A stretch of DNA of 64,000 bases from assembly GCA_038400315.1 (NCBI GenBank), contig CP151667.1, positions 1,871,174 through 1,935,173 of the forward strand. Reading direction: 5' to 3'. Of the stretch, positions 1 through 7,487 are shown piece by piece. Every line of letters begins with the position of its first letter. The stretch's first letter is position 1. Source of the stretch: Isosphaeraceae bacterium EP7 (GTDB lineage: Bacteria > Planctomycetota > Planctomycetia > Isosphaerales > Isosphaeraceae). The notes beneath the pieces were generated by a model, which was given only the letters and a program-made list of their open reading frames with translations, was not told the origin of the DNA and made no database searches. A program made the translations under genes and the position numbers.

Positions 1-100
1 GCAGCAGGGCGATCAAGACGGCGATGATCGAGATCACCACCAAGAGCTCGATCAGGGTGAATCCCTTGCGGGCGAGGCGGAGAGATGGGATCGAGGTCAT
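1..100 (-). CDS. DUF1559 / type II pseudopilin-like protein, N-terminal fragment
   Basis: Reading leftward from an ATG at 98-100 gives a short basic leader, then [21 protein letters not shown], the N-methylation/prepilin-type motif (G before F is the expected cleavage point) and the hydrophobic helix of type IV/II pseudopilins. In planctomycetes this N-terminus usually belongs to DUF1559 proteins, often present in many copies per genome. Only about 33 codons lie in the window and the rest runs off the left edge, so membership in DUF1559 rather than another pseudopilin family is inferred. A complete DUF1559 gene at 36638-37831 has a closely similar N-terminus. Confidence 0.85.
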   Translation of the reverse strand, partial: MTSIPSLRLARKGFTLIELLVVISIIAVLIALL

Positions 101-949
101 CGGATTCTCCCGGGGATGAGGGCGTCGGACGTTGCGGATCTCGAGTCGGTCGAAGCGAAGAAGAAGGGCGTGGGGATCGGACTATCTGATCGAATCGGAT
201 TTGGAGCCTGATTGACCGGGAGTGACCGAACCTGTGGGTTGACCTGAAGTTGCGTTGCGAAGGAATACGCCGATGGATTGGCGATCCGGTCGAAGCAGAG
301 TTGAGCAGTCCTCGAACGTCGGCACCCGGCAGGAAACCCGAGGAATCCATCTCGACGGATGCTCGAATTCCTGAGGGTATGGCCACACATCTCCGACTCG
401 ACGCTTGGAGTCAAGCGGTCGAGTACGGTGGTTTTCGGATGAATCGAACAGAAACGGATTGGCGCGGCGAAGGTGACTGACGAAACGCTAAGAGGAAGGA
501 CACGGCCGACGAACCGCAGGACATCATGCGATGATGCACGGATCCATGGATTAGTCGATCGCGACAGCGTGTGGCCTGGATGTGAACGCAGTGCCGAACT
601 TATGGTCTCGGAGACCGGATAAGTTGAGCGTTGCGTTTCAGCCGCACCCCATCGTAGGAACGTGATCCGAAGATTTCCAGTGTCTAGGATCAAGAATTCT
701 TGACCGGCCGGTTTCCGAAGTCACTAGGCCTTCGAAATGAATGCGAGATCGATCAAACAGACTTAAAAAGCAAATTTCGTTCCAACCGGCCGGAGTGATA
801 ATCATCCGGTTGTCGGTCTTATTCAAAAACGCTTTCTAAATTCAAGAAAGTCCGGTGAATTGACCACATCAGGCTTCGACCGCGATCGACCCTGACGAGG
901 CGGATTCGCAATTCTTCATTGCAACGATGTTCACGGAGCAGGCAGCGCT
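101..949. other. Intergenic region, no supported gene
   Basis: About 850 bases lie between the start of the DUF1559 gene and the end of the UbiA-family gene. Open frames here have no recognisable domain and a composition unlike the neighbouring proteins. The 690-850 part is visibly more AT-rich than the surroundings, as expected for a control region. I see no RNA gene or clear repeat. Confidence 0.5.
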
Positions 950-1861
950 CTATGTTGAATAAATCCATCGCCCCAGGAGAAACGCGGGAGGCCACCAGGC
1001 GGCGACGAGCAGGGCCTCGGGGACGCCACGGACGGCAGCAACGACCCCCACATGCAGCCAGACCAGCGCCAGGACACCCGTCTTCACAGCCTTGCGCCGC
1101 GACAAACCGGTCTGTTCGCGCAAGGCCCCGGCCCCGGCCCAGACGATAGACCAGGCGACTAGCACGAGGATCAGCAAGCCCTCGACAGGGATGAGCGGCC
1201 GGTTGAGCGAGGGATTTGAGAAAAGAGAAGGCCGGAAGGCCGCGACGAGCAGCCCCGCGATCGCCGCGACCTGCAATCCAAGGCCCAGAGAGGTCCCCTG
1301 CGCAGGGCCTTCGACGACCTCGGAGCGGCTGATATAAGTGACCCCGGCGATATAGGCGACCAGGGCGACGACCACGAGCAGGCCGCCATTCCCCCCGAAG
1401 GCCAGGCCCGACGCGCCGACGAGGCCGAGTAGCACGTCGAGACCGCGGCACGAACCCATCGCCCAGGGGCCGAGCGGGGTCCGCTTCAGGCCCACGTTGT
1501 AGGCGAGGATGCAGCCGACCAGGGCGAGGGCAACGGCCGCGGGGCCAGGCCCGGCGAGCGAGGCCGAGGCGAGCCCCACGAAGGCGAGCCCCGCGGCGAG
1601 CAGTCCGGCGAAACGTCGCGAGATCCGGCCCGAGGGGAGAGGCCGGCCTGGCCTCTCGATCAGGTCGATTTCATAGTCGAAATAGTCATTCCAGGCGATG
1701 CCCGCCGCGTAGATCGTCATCGAGGCCAGGGCCAGTGGGGCCCAGCCGACGACGTTGCGCGGGGAGCCGCCGGCGAGAAGCCAGCCGGCCACGCTGTCGG
1801 CGGCCGCGGTGAAGACGTTCGGTAGCCGGACAAGTTGCAGATAGGGCTTGAGTCGACGCAT
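950..1861 (-). CDS. UbiA-family prenyltransferase, possibly EboC-like
   Basis: A 303-residue polytopic membrane protein. Residues 58-66 carry the first Asp-rich motif of UbiA enzymes (N58 D59 xx D62 xxx D66), followed by ERPGRPLPSGRIS, the usual continuation. UbiA enzymes bind prenyl diphosphate through Mg2+ at this site and prenylate an aromatic or other acceptor in the membrane. The N-terminus (YLQLVRLPNVFTAAADSVAGW) and the stretch LGPWAMGSCRGLDVLLG resemble the EboC subgroup as I remember it; that is a weak inference. The frame is open upstream to 1990, but the ATG at 1859-1861 is where the family's N-terminal helix begins. It follows the TIM-barrel gene by 34 bases on the same strand, so the two are probably co-transcribed. 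Acceptor unknown. Confidence 0.8.
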   Translation of the reverse strand: MRRLKPYLQLVRLPNVFTAAADSVAGWLLAGGSPRNVVGWAPLALASMTIYAAGIAWNDYFDYEIDLIERPGRPLPSGRISRRFAGLLAAGLAFVGLASASLAGPGPAAVALALVGCILAYNVGLKRTPLGPWAMGSCRGLDVLLGLVGASGLAFGGNGGLLVVVALVAYIAGVTYISRSEVVEGPAQGTSLGLGLQVAAIAGLLVAAFRPSLFSNPSLNRPLIPVEGLLILVLVAWSIVWAGAGALREQTGLSRRKAVKTGVLALVWLHVGVVAAVRGVPEALLVAAWWPPAFLLGRWIYST

Positions 1862-1895
1862 CGGCCGAGGTGGTCCTGCTTTGGCGGGGCGTTGT

Positions 1896-2768
1896 TCAGC
1901 GTGTCGAGGCCGTCGCGTTGGAGGTCTCGGGGAAGACGAGCGGGCGGAGAACCTCGATGGCGCGCCGCGCGGCCTGGTCGGGGTCGGCAATGTTGGGGTA
2001 GAGCTCGACGGTCAGCCAGCCGTCGTAGCCGATTGCTCGGATGGCCGACAGCGTTGCCTCAAAGTCGACGGCCCCTTCGCCGGGGATCAGGTGGTGGTGC
2101 ACCCGGCTGGCGGCGATGTCTTCCAGGTGGAAGTGGCGAATGTGAGGGGCGAGCTTGCGGATGGCCGCGGGAATGTCTTCCGCCATGCAGAAGGCGTGGC
2201 CGACGTCGAAGTTCAGGCCGATCGAGGGGGCGTTCAGCCGGTCGGCGACCTCCAGATACTCGTCGCTGGTCTCGATCAACAGGCCAGGCTCGGGCTCGAT
2301 GAGGAGCAGCACGCCGAGGTCGTGCGCATGCTGGGCCAGCGGCTTCAAGACCTCGACGAAGAGGTCGATGGCCTGGGCCCGCGACTGACCCTCGGCGATC
2401 GGGCCACCGGGCTCGGTGGTGACGTGTGGCGCCCCCAGCTCGGCGCACAGCGAGAGCGCCCGATGCGTGTGGTCGATGCGGACCTGGCGATAGTGGGGGT
2501 CGGGCTCGATGAACGAAGGGTGCCAGTACTTCTGCCGGTGGTCGGCAATCGCGTTCATCATAAACGCGTTGACGTTGGAGAATTTCAGGTTATGCCGGCC
2601 CATCGACTCGAGGATCTCGCGCTTGGTACCGGGCAGGAGGCAGGCGGGCCAGGCATGCGGGACGTCCGCCATCAGCTCGAGGCCGTCGTAGCCAAGCTCG
2701 GCGATCCTGTGGGCGGCCTCGTCGAAGGAGAAGTTCAAATAGGCGTTTGTGCTGAATGCGAGCTGCAT
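1896..2768 (-). CDS. Sugar phosphate isomerase/epimerase-like TIM-barrel protein
   Basis: A 290-residue protein of the xylose isomerase-like TIM-barrel (AP endonuclease 2) superfamily. Typical strand-end motifs are the N-terminal LAFSTNAY, an LLIEPEPG strand, GLNFDVGHAF, HFHLEDI and a C-terminal LTVELYP; the His, Asp and Glu residues at these ends normally bind a divalent metal. Such proteins isomerise or epimerise sugars or inositols, but the fold is reused widely and the substrate cannot be read here. Its stop is 34 bases before the UbiA-family start, suggesting a two-gene operon. EboE, a partner of EboC in ebo clusters, is also a TIM-barrel protein but longer, so an ebo assignment is only a possibility. 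Confidence 0.8.
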   Translation of the reverse strand: MQLAFSTNAYLNFSFDEAAHRIAELGYDGLELMADVPHAWPACLLPGTKREILESMGRHNLKFSNVNAFMMNAIADHRQKYWHPSFIEPDPHYRQVRIDHTHRALSLCAELGAPHVTTEPGGPIAEGQSRAQAIDLFVEVLKPLAQHAHDLGVLLLIEPEPGLLIETSDEYLEVADRLNAPSIGLNFDVGHAFCMAEDIPAAIRKLAPHIRHFHLEDIAASRVHHHLIPGEGAVDFEATLSAIRAIGYDGWLTVELYPNIADPDQAARRAIEVLRPLVFPETSNATASTR

Positions 2769-3079
2769 GGGCTGGATCCCAGTCGCCTAGACCCTTCGGG
2801 GCCGGCGTTTGTCATAGAGGGGGGCGGGGACTCTCGGGGCCAAGGCCGGCCATCGGCATGGCCCTGGCGGGTCGATTGCCGACCGGAGCCACGTGGCGGG
2901 ATCGATTCGGCAGGAGCGGGAAGGCCCTGGGATTCGGCGGGCGGGGGCGTAATCGGGCGGGCGGAGCAGGCTCCCCTCGCCTGGTCGGTCGAGGTCCCGA
3001 CCATTATCCCCCCGTCATGGGCCGGGTCAACCCACCCCCAAACCTCGCTTGGAGCGGGGGTGGTCAGGCCGTTGGATGA
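2769..3079. other. Intergenic region with a hairpin near its right end
   Basis: Around 310 bases between the TIM-barrel start and the end of the Gly-rich protein gene, both on minus. It must hold the promoter for the TIM-barrel operon, but I see no convincing -35/-10 pair. The only clear structure is the hairpin at 3032-3063. No gene is supported. Confidence 0.5.
3032..3063 (-). terminator. Hairpin after the Gly-rich protein gene
   Basis: CCACCCCC at 3032-3039 pairs perfectly with GGGGGTGG at 3056-3063 around a 16-base loop. It lies 16 bases past the stop of the gene ending at 3080. There is no strong U tract, so termination is inferred from position and stem strength. Confidence 0.45.
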
Positions 3080-3976
3080 TCAGCCGGGAGCGTCGGCCTT
3101 CTTGGCGTCGTCGGCGGCATCGGAAAGATAGTCGTTCAGGGTGTTGAGGAACCTGGCCAGGTCCTTGACCAGCTTGGGCCTGGACTGGACGCGGTCGAGC
3201 CGCAGGGCAGGGTGTCCATACTCGCGGAGCTTCTGCTTGGCGAGCGTCACGGAGGCGACCGAAGCGTGACCGCCTGTCTTCTGCTCGGAGACCACCTTCG
3301 CGACAGCCTTGTCGACGTCGGCCCGATCCTTGTTCTTGATGGCGAAATCGGGCCAGAGGACCGATCCGTCCGTCGCCAGGAACCTCGGCGTTGGGGGGGA
3401 CGCCGGAGCCGGCGCGGCGGCCGCCTGCGCGGCATCCTCGGCGGCCAGGGTCGAAATGGAGCCCGACCTGGTCTGATATTTCGGCTGGAGTCCGCGCGCC
3501 TTCTGGGCGTTGGCCAGGGCGAGATTCTCGGCCTGCTGACGATAGAAGTTCGCCTGCTGGTATGCGGCCGCCGCCTGGGCGTTCTGAAGGTTGAGATTGC
3601 TGGCGTTCAGTGCCGAGAACTGCTGCTTGACCATCGCCTGGTCATAAGCGGTCATTCCCATCCCGCCGAAGCCCAGCCCGCCGTAATAGCCCATGCCCAG
3701 GCCGCCGAAACCCATCCCGCCGAAGCCCAGACCACCGAAGCCCATTCCGGGGTATCCCATCCCGCCGAAGCCCATGCCTCCGAGGCCCACGCCCGAGCCG
3801 CCCCACGAACCGTAGTTGAAGCCCGAAGAATAGGCCGGATTGTAGATGCCAGGAAATTGACCGCCCATTTGCGCCTTGGCCGGTGCCACCTGGATGGCGA
3901 CGGCCCCGGCCATGAGCGTGAAGACCAGGGCGCAACGCCCGACCCGCGATGCCCGACTCGTCCGTAGCCAACTCAT
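3080..3976 (-). CDS. Secreted Gly/Met-rich repeat protein, unknown function
   Basis: A 298-residue protein with a signal peptide (basic start, then LVFTLMAGAVAIQVAPAKA, cleavage expected near residue 35). Residues about 58-108 are a low-complexity array of GMGFGG, GLGFGG and GMGYPG units. An Ala/Gln-rich helical stretch follows (about 120-160), then an Ala/Pro linker and a more ordered C-terminal part (about 195-298) beginning PRFLATDGSVLWPDF. The C-terminal part looks like a domain; the Gly array suggests a flexible surface or envelope segment. No enzyme motif is seen. It stands alone, facing away from mnmA. Confidence 0.75.
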   Translation of the reverse strand: MSWLRTSRASRVGRCALVFTLMAGAVAIQVAPAKAQMGGQFPGIYNPAYSSGFNYGSWGGSGVGLGGMGFGGMGYPGMGFGGLGFGGMGFGGLGMGYYGGLGFGGMGMTAYDQAMVKQQFSALNASNLNLQNAQAAAAYQQANFYRQQAENLALANAQKARGLQPKYQTRSGSISTLAAEDAAQAAAAPAPASPPTPRFLATDGSVLWPDFAIKNKDRADVDKAVAKVVSEQKTGGHASVASVTLAKQKLREYGHPALRLDRVQSRPKLVKDLARFLNTLNDYLSDAADDAKKADAPG

Positions 3977-4109
3977 CGCAGCACCCCCGTTAGTTGGGCC
4001 GGTCCCGCGACGCGCGGCCGCGACCCTCTCAGATTCATTTTACTGCGCATCGAGCCACTTAGCCCGACCAGTCCACGAAACCTCGGGATGGTCACACCGA
4101 GCATCCGGC

Positions 4110-4139
4110 TTGCCCCGGGAGGACGCCAGCGACTACGAT
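4110..4139 (+). promoter_or_regulatory. Candidate sigma70-type promoter for mnmA
   Basis: TTGCCC at 4110-4115 and TACGAT at 4134-4139 are 18 bases apart, about 60 bases before the mnmA start. The hexamers resemble the better promoters of gltX and recA in this window but are weaker. Confidence 0.35.
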
Positions 4140-4199
4140 CGAAACTCATCGGGAATGATTCCCGGTCGCCAGTGACCCAGCGCGGAGGTAGGTGCAGCG

Positions 4200-5339
4200 A
4201 TGCCGAGTCGGGTCGTCGTGGCGATGAGTGGCGGGGTGGATAGCTCGGTGGCGGCGGCCCTGCTGAAGCAGGCGGGGCACGAGGTCATCGGCCTCTTCAT
4301 GCGCACCGGGGATCACGGCGATGCCCCCGAACGCAAGGCCAAGACCTGTTGCAGCCTGACCGACGCGCTCGATGCCCGCTCGGTGGCCGACCGCCTGGAC
4401 ATCCCCTTTTATACGCTCGACTTCGAGGGTGAATTCAAGCGGATCATCGACCAGTTCGCCGACGAGTATGCCGAGGGTCGCACGCCCAACCCCTGCGTGC
4501 TCTGCAACATCTGGCTGAAGTTCGGCAAGCTCTGGTCGTACGGAAAGCAGGTCGGGGCCGACTACGTGGCGACCGGCCATTATGCTCGGATTGTCCGCGA
4601 CGCCGCCGGCCTCCCTCGGGTGGCTCGTGCCCTCGACCCGAGCAAGGATCAATCCTACGTCCTCTTCGGCCTTCGTCCGGAACTGCTGAACAACGTGCTG
4701 CTTCCCGTGGGCGGCTTCGACAAGGCCGAGATCCGCGAGATGGCCCGCACCATGGGCCTGCCTGTTCACGACAAGCCCGACAGCCAGGACATCTGCTTCG
4801 TTCCCGACGACGACTACCTCTCGCTGATCCGGGCTCGCCGCCCTGACCTGGGCGTCGCCGGCCCGATGATCGACGAGGACGGGACCGATCTGGGGCAACA
4901 CTCGGGGATCGAGGCTTTCACCATCGGCCAGAGGCGCGGGCTGGGTCTGTCCGTCGGCTCGCCCCGCTACGTCGTCCAGATTGAGCCACTGACTCATAAG
5001 GTTGTCGTCGGCCGCCGCGAGTCGCTCGACCGCCCCGGGCTGGACGCCTCCAAGTTCAACTGGCACGTCCCCGCCCCGACCGGCACGCTGCCCTGCATGG
5101 CCCAGATCCGCGCCAAACACAAGGCCGTGCGGGCCCTGGCAGTCGGTCTCCCAGACGGCCATGTTGCCGTCCGGTTCGAGACCCCCCAGCGTGCCGTCAC
5201 TCCGGGCCAGGTCGTCACCCTTTACGATGACGAAGGGCTCGTCCTGGGGGGCGGCTGGATCGACCGCGACCTCGACGAGACGAGCCTCGATCGTCTCTTC
5301 GATGGTTCGACGGTGGACCACCCCCTCGCCGTCCCTTGA
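4200..5339 (+). CDS. mnmA: tRNA-specific 2-thiouridylase MnmA
   Basis: A 379-residue protein that thiolates U34 in the anticodons of tRNA-Lys, -Glu and -Gln, using ATP and sulfur relayed from a cysteine desulfurase. The N-terminal PP-loop SGGVDSS (10-16) activates the uridine by adenylation. Catalytic Cys99 sits in TPNPCVLCN, and the second catalytic cysteine, Cys199, in DSQDICFVPDDDY; ATGHYARI near 124-131 is also diagnostic. The C-terminal beta-barrel is complete. The ATG at 4200 has GGAGG at 4184-4188, slightly far (11 bases) but the best available. Length is normal for the family. The next gene starts 114 bases downstream on the same strand. Confidence 0.97.
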   Translation: MPSRVVVAMSGGVDSSVAAALLKQAGHEVIGLFMRTGDHGDAPERKAKTCCSLTDALDARSVADRLDIPFYTLDFEGEFKRIIDQFADEYAEGRTPNPCVLCNIWLKFGKLWSYGKQVGADYVATGHYARIVRDAAGLPRVARALDPSKDQSYVLFGLRPELLNNVLLPVGGFDKAEIREMARTMGLPVHDKPDSQDICFVPDDDYLSLIRARRPDLGVAGPMIDEDGTDLGQHSGIEAFTIGQRRGLGLSVGSPRYVVQIEPLTHKVVVGRRESLDRPGLDASKFNWHVPAPTGTLPCMAQIRAKHKAVRALAVGLPDGHVAVRFETPQRAVTPGQVVTLYDDEGLVLGGGWIDRDLDETSLDRLFDGSTVDHPLAVP

Positions 5340-5453
5340 GAGACGTGCCTGCGTCCGTCTCATCGTCGGTACCGCGCACCGAGGTCGTGCGCCCTCCCCG
5401 GCAAGCCCGCACGCTCAACGACCGAGCCGCCGCGTCCTGGAGATGAGCCGCCC

Positions 5454-6572
5454 ATGGCCCGCGTCAGCCTGATTGTCCCGACGACCGCCCTTTCCCCGGA
5501 TTTCAGCGATCGCGTCGCACGCTCGCGGCATGGACTGGCCGAAGCGGGGCATGACGTCGAATTCCTGGTGGTCTCCGATTCGACCGGCTCCGAGTCCGAC
5601 GCCATCGGCTCGATCCGGATCGACGAAACTGGGCTGGCGAGGGCCGGGGTCGAGGGGCTCAGGCGGGCATCCGGCGACCTCCTGGTCCTGATGGACCCGG
5701 GCTTCGACTTCAGGCCGGACGATGTCGTCGACTTCGTCGCCCATCTGGCCGAGACCGAGGCCGACCTCGTCGTCGCCAGCCGGTTCAAGGGCGGCAAAGG
5801 ACGGCCGGTTGGGCGACTCTACGGGACGATGATGCACTTGCTCACCGGGACGAGCGACCCGATGTCCGGGCTGGTCGGCATCAAGCGCGAGCGGCTCGAC
5901 GAGATCGTGGACGAGTTGAGGCCTTCGGGCGATCACCTCCTCTGGGAGATGCTCACCAATGTCGACCGCGGCGGACGCTCCGAGTTCGCGATCGTCGCGC
6001 CCCGGACGGTGCGCGGTCGGCTAGGCCTTCAGGAGTTCCGCCACCTCAAGAAGCTCGCCGACCAGCGATACGGCAACTTCTCGCGACTCCTCCAATTCTG
6101 CGCCGTCGGCGCCTCGGGGATGATCGTCGACCTCAGCTCCTATGCGCTGTTCCAGAAGTTGCTCGGCGGTGGCAATCTCGCCCGAAGCTCGGTCCCGATC
6201 GTCGGGGGTACATTCGACCTCGCTCTCGCCGCGGCCCTGTCGATCACCCTGGCGCTCACCTGGAACTTCCTGCTCAATCGCCGCCTGACATTCAGCTATG
6301 CACGCGGCGGATCGATCGTACGTCAATATCTGACCTACGCGCTGAGCAACTCGCTGGGCATCGCGCTAAGCTGGAGCCTCCGACTCTTCCTTCCTTCGCG
6401 AGTCGCTTTTTTTGCGCAGCATAAGTTAGCAGCCGCAGTTGTCGGCATCGTGGCGGCCACCGGCATCAGCTTCACCATGGCCCGATGGCTCGTCTTCCAG
6501 AAAGCGACCCCTAGCGAGGCGGAGTCCAATCCTGGGACGCCTAATTTTGTTGAATTCGAATCAACCTTGTGA
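5454..6572 (+). CDS. Fusion of a degenerate GT2 glycosyltransferase and a GtrA-like membrane domain
   Basis: A 372-residue protein. Residues 1 to about 200 look like a family-2 glycosyltransferase of the dolichyl/undecaprenyl-phosphate sugar transferase type (VSLIVPT start, ADLVVASRF, and a GTSDPMSGLVGIKRE stretch typical of DPMS-like enzymes). Residues about 213-350 form a four-helix GtrA-like domain beginning LLQFCAVGASGMIVDL and including WNFLLNRRLTF. Such fusions normally make a polyprenyl-phosphate sugar and help move it across the membrane. The N-terminal domain is shortened, and the usual DADLQ metal-binding motif reads DPGFDF (Asp81), so the second Asp is missing and catalysis is doubtful. 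It may share a transcript with mnmA. Confidence 0.85.
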   Translation: MARVSLIVPTTALSPDFSDRVARSRHGLAEAGHDVEFLVVSDSTGSESDAIGSIRIDETGLARAGVEGLRRASGDLLVLMDPGFDFRPDDVVDFVAHLAETEADLVVASRFKGGKGRPVGRLYGTMMHLLTGTSDPMSGLVGIKRERLDEIVDELRPSGDHLLWEMLTNVDRGGRSEFAIVAPRTVRGRLGLQEFRHLKKLADQRYGNFSRLLQFCAVGASGMIVDLSSYALFQKLLGGGNLARSSVPIVGGTFDLALAAALSITLALTWNFLLNRRLTFSYARGGSIVRQYLTYALSNSLGIALSWSLRLFLPSRVAFFAQHKLAAAVVGIVAATGISFTMARWLVFQKATPSEAESNPGTPNFVEFESTL

Positions 6573-7014
6573 CGCCTCAGAAATTATCGAAAATGCATAG
6601 ACTGCATGGACTTACGTCACAATCAAGCCTATTAATTCTTAGCATTTTCCTGACAATCGATCATTCTTGTGCTTTCTTTGCAACATCGCGCCATCCGATC
6701 GGCGACGCACATGAAAATTCCTAAAAAATCGTTCCCCGGCCGAGATTGCGCCTTATGTTAGGCCCAGGGGAGTCAAGCCTTTATGGATCATGCTTGTGGA
6801 TCGAAGGAACCCCAGTTGGCCGACGACTCGGGTTTTGGATGACTTCGGGCGCGAGTGTGGACCCTAGCTCGGGTGTCGAATACCCGGGTTGAGCCTGGCT
6901 CCGTAAATAGGACTCAATGACGAGAGCCGATGGGAACGCCGCAGGGATGCGACGGCGTGTCCCCGGTATGTCCGGATGATCGCAGTCCGGATGCCATGAT
7001 GAGGAGCGCATCTG
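6573..7014. other. Intergenic region, AT-richer, no supported gene
   Basis: About 440 bases between the GtrA fusion and the small protein at 7015. The 6573-6780 part is clearly AT-richer than coding DNA nearby. No open frame with coding character and no strong hairpin were seen. It should contain the promoter of the 7015 gene, which I could not place. Confidence 0.5.
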
Positions 7015-7329
7015 GTGGATATGCAACCTGCCGCCTTGCTGCCCGAAACCGTCGCCGATGCCAACCGGAACGATGCGCAGTGGACCAACAAGCGGGCGAC
7101 CGCCCAGGCCGTGCGGGCGGCCCAGGCCCGCCATGCAAGCGGCCGGCGGCGGTTCGTCGACCCGACGACCTGCGACCGCGATTATTCGAACTCCGAGATG
7201 GAGTTCATGCAGGCCATGCAGGACTATAAAGCCAGCAGCGGCCGCCTCTTCCCCACCTGGAGCGAGGTCCTCGAAGTCCTCAGGGACCTGGGATACGAGA
7301 AGACCGTCCTCATGGCAGACTCTGCTTGA
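7015..7329 (+). CDS. Conserved planctomycete-type small protein, unknown function
   Basis: A 104-residue soluble protein without signal peptide. The N-terminal half is Ala/Arg-rich and helical. The C-terminal half (from about residue 48, [15 protein letters not shown] to [10 protein letters not shown]) is compact, contains [12 protein letters not shown] and [16 protein letters not shown], and looks like a small conserved domain; I recall similar short proteins in planctomycete genomes but know no function. The start is the GTG at 7015: GAGGAG at 7001-7006 lies 8 bases upstream, whereas the ATG at 7021 would be 14 bases away. It precedes gltX but gltX appears to have its own promoter. Confidence 0.75.
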   Translation: MDMQPAALLPETVADANRNDAQWTNKRATAQAVRAAQARHASGRRRFVDPTTCDRDYSNSEMEFMQAMQDYKASSGRLFPTWSEVLEVLRDLGYEKTVLMADSA

Positions 7330-7375
7330 GCCCTGCCTCCAGGTCGTCCGCCATCGGCCCGCTCGGCCCGCACGA

Positions 7376-7405
7376 TTGACAACCCCGACGTCGTGGCCCT
7401 ATCGT
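7376..7405 (+). promoter_or_regulatory. Promoter of gltX (TTGACA-N18-TATCGT)
   Basis: A perfect -35 TTGACA at 7376-7381 and TATCGT at 7400-7405 with an 18-base spacer. Predicted transcription start is near 7412, leaving about 76 untranslated bases before the gltX ATG at 7488. The same hexamers and spacing occur at 16392-16421, which supports both. Confidence 0.6.
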
Positions 7406-7487
7406 GTGACCTGCACCGCGACCCCCGGACATGTGTGAGGGGGACGCGGATCTCGGCAGGATCGAGACGACGGACGACGATTTGACC

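Noticed and set aside
97-693. 198-codon minus-strand frame upstream of the DUF1559 gene
   Set aside because: No domain, signal peptide or ribosome binding site; it overlaps the DUF1559 start region and has an unnatural Ser/Arg/Thr composition.
3650-3800. Short tandem DNA repeats
   Set aside because: They encode the GMGFGG/GLGFGG array of the secreted protein at 3080-3976 and are explained by that reading frame.
5454-5936. Long minus-strand open frames over the GT2-GtrA gene and over many other genes
   Set aside because: They are shadows caused by high GC at third positions: composition is Arg/Pro/Ala/Gly-rich, no domains are seen, and the plus-strand genes have clear motifs.
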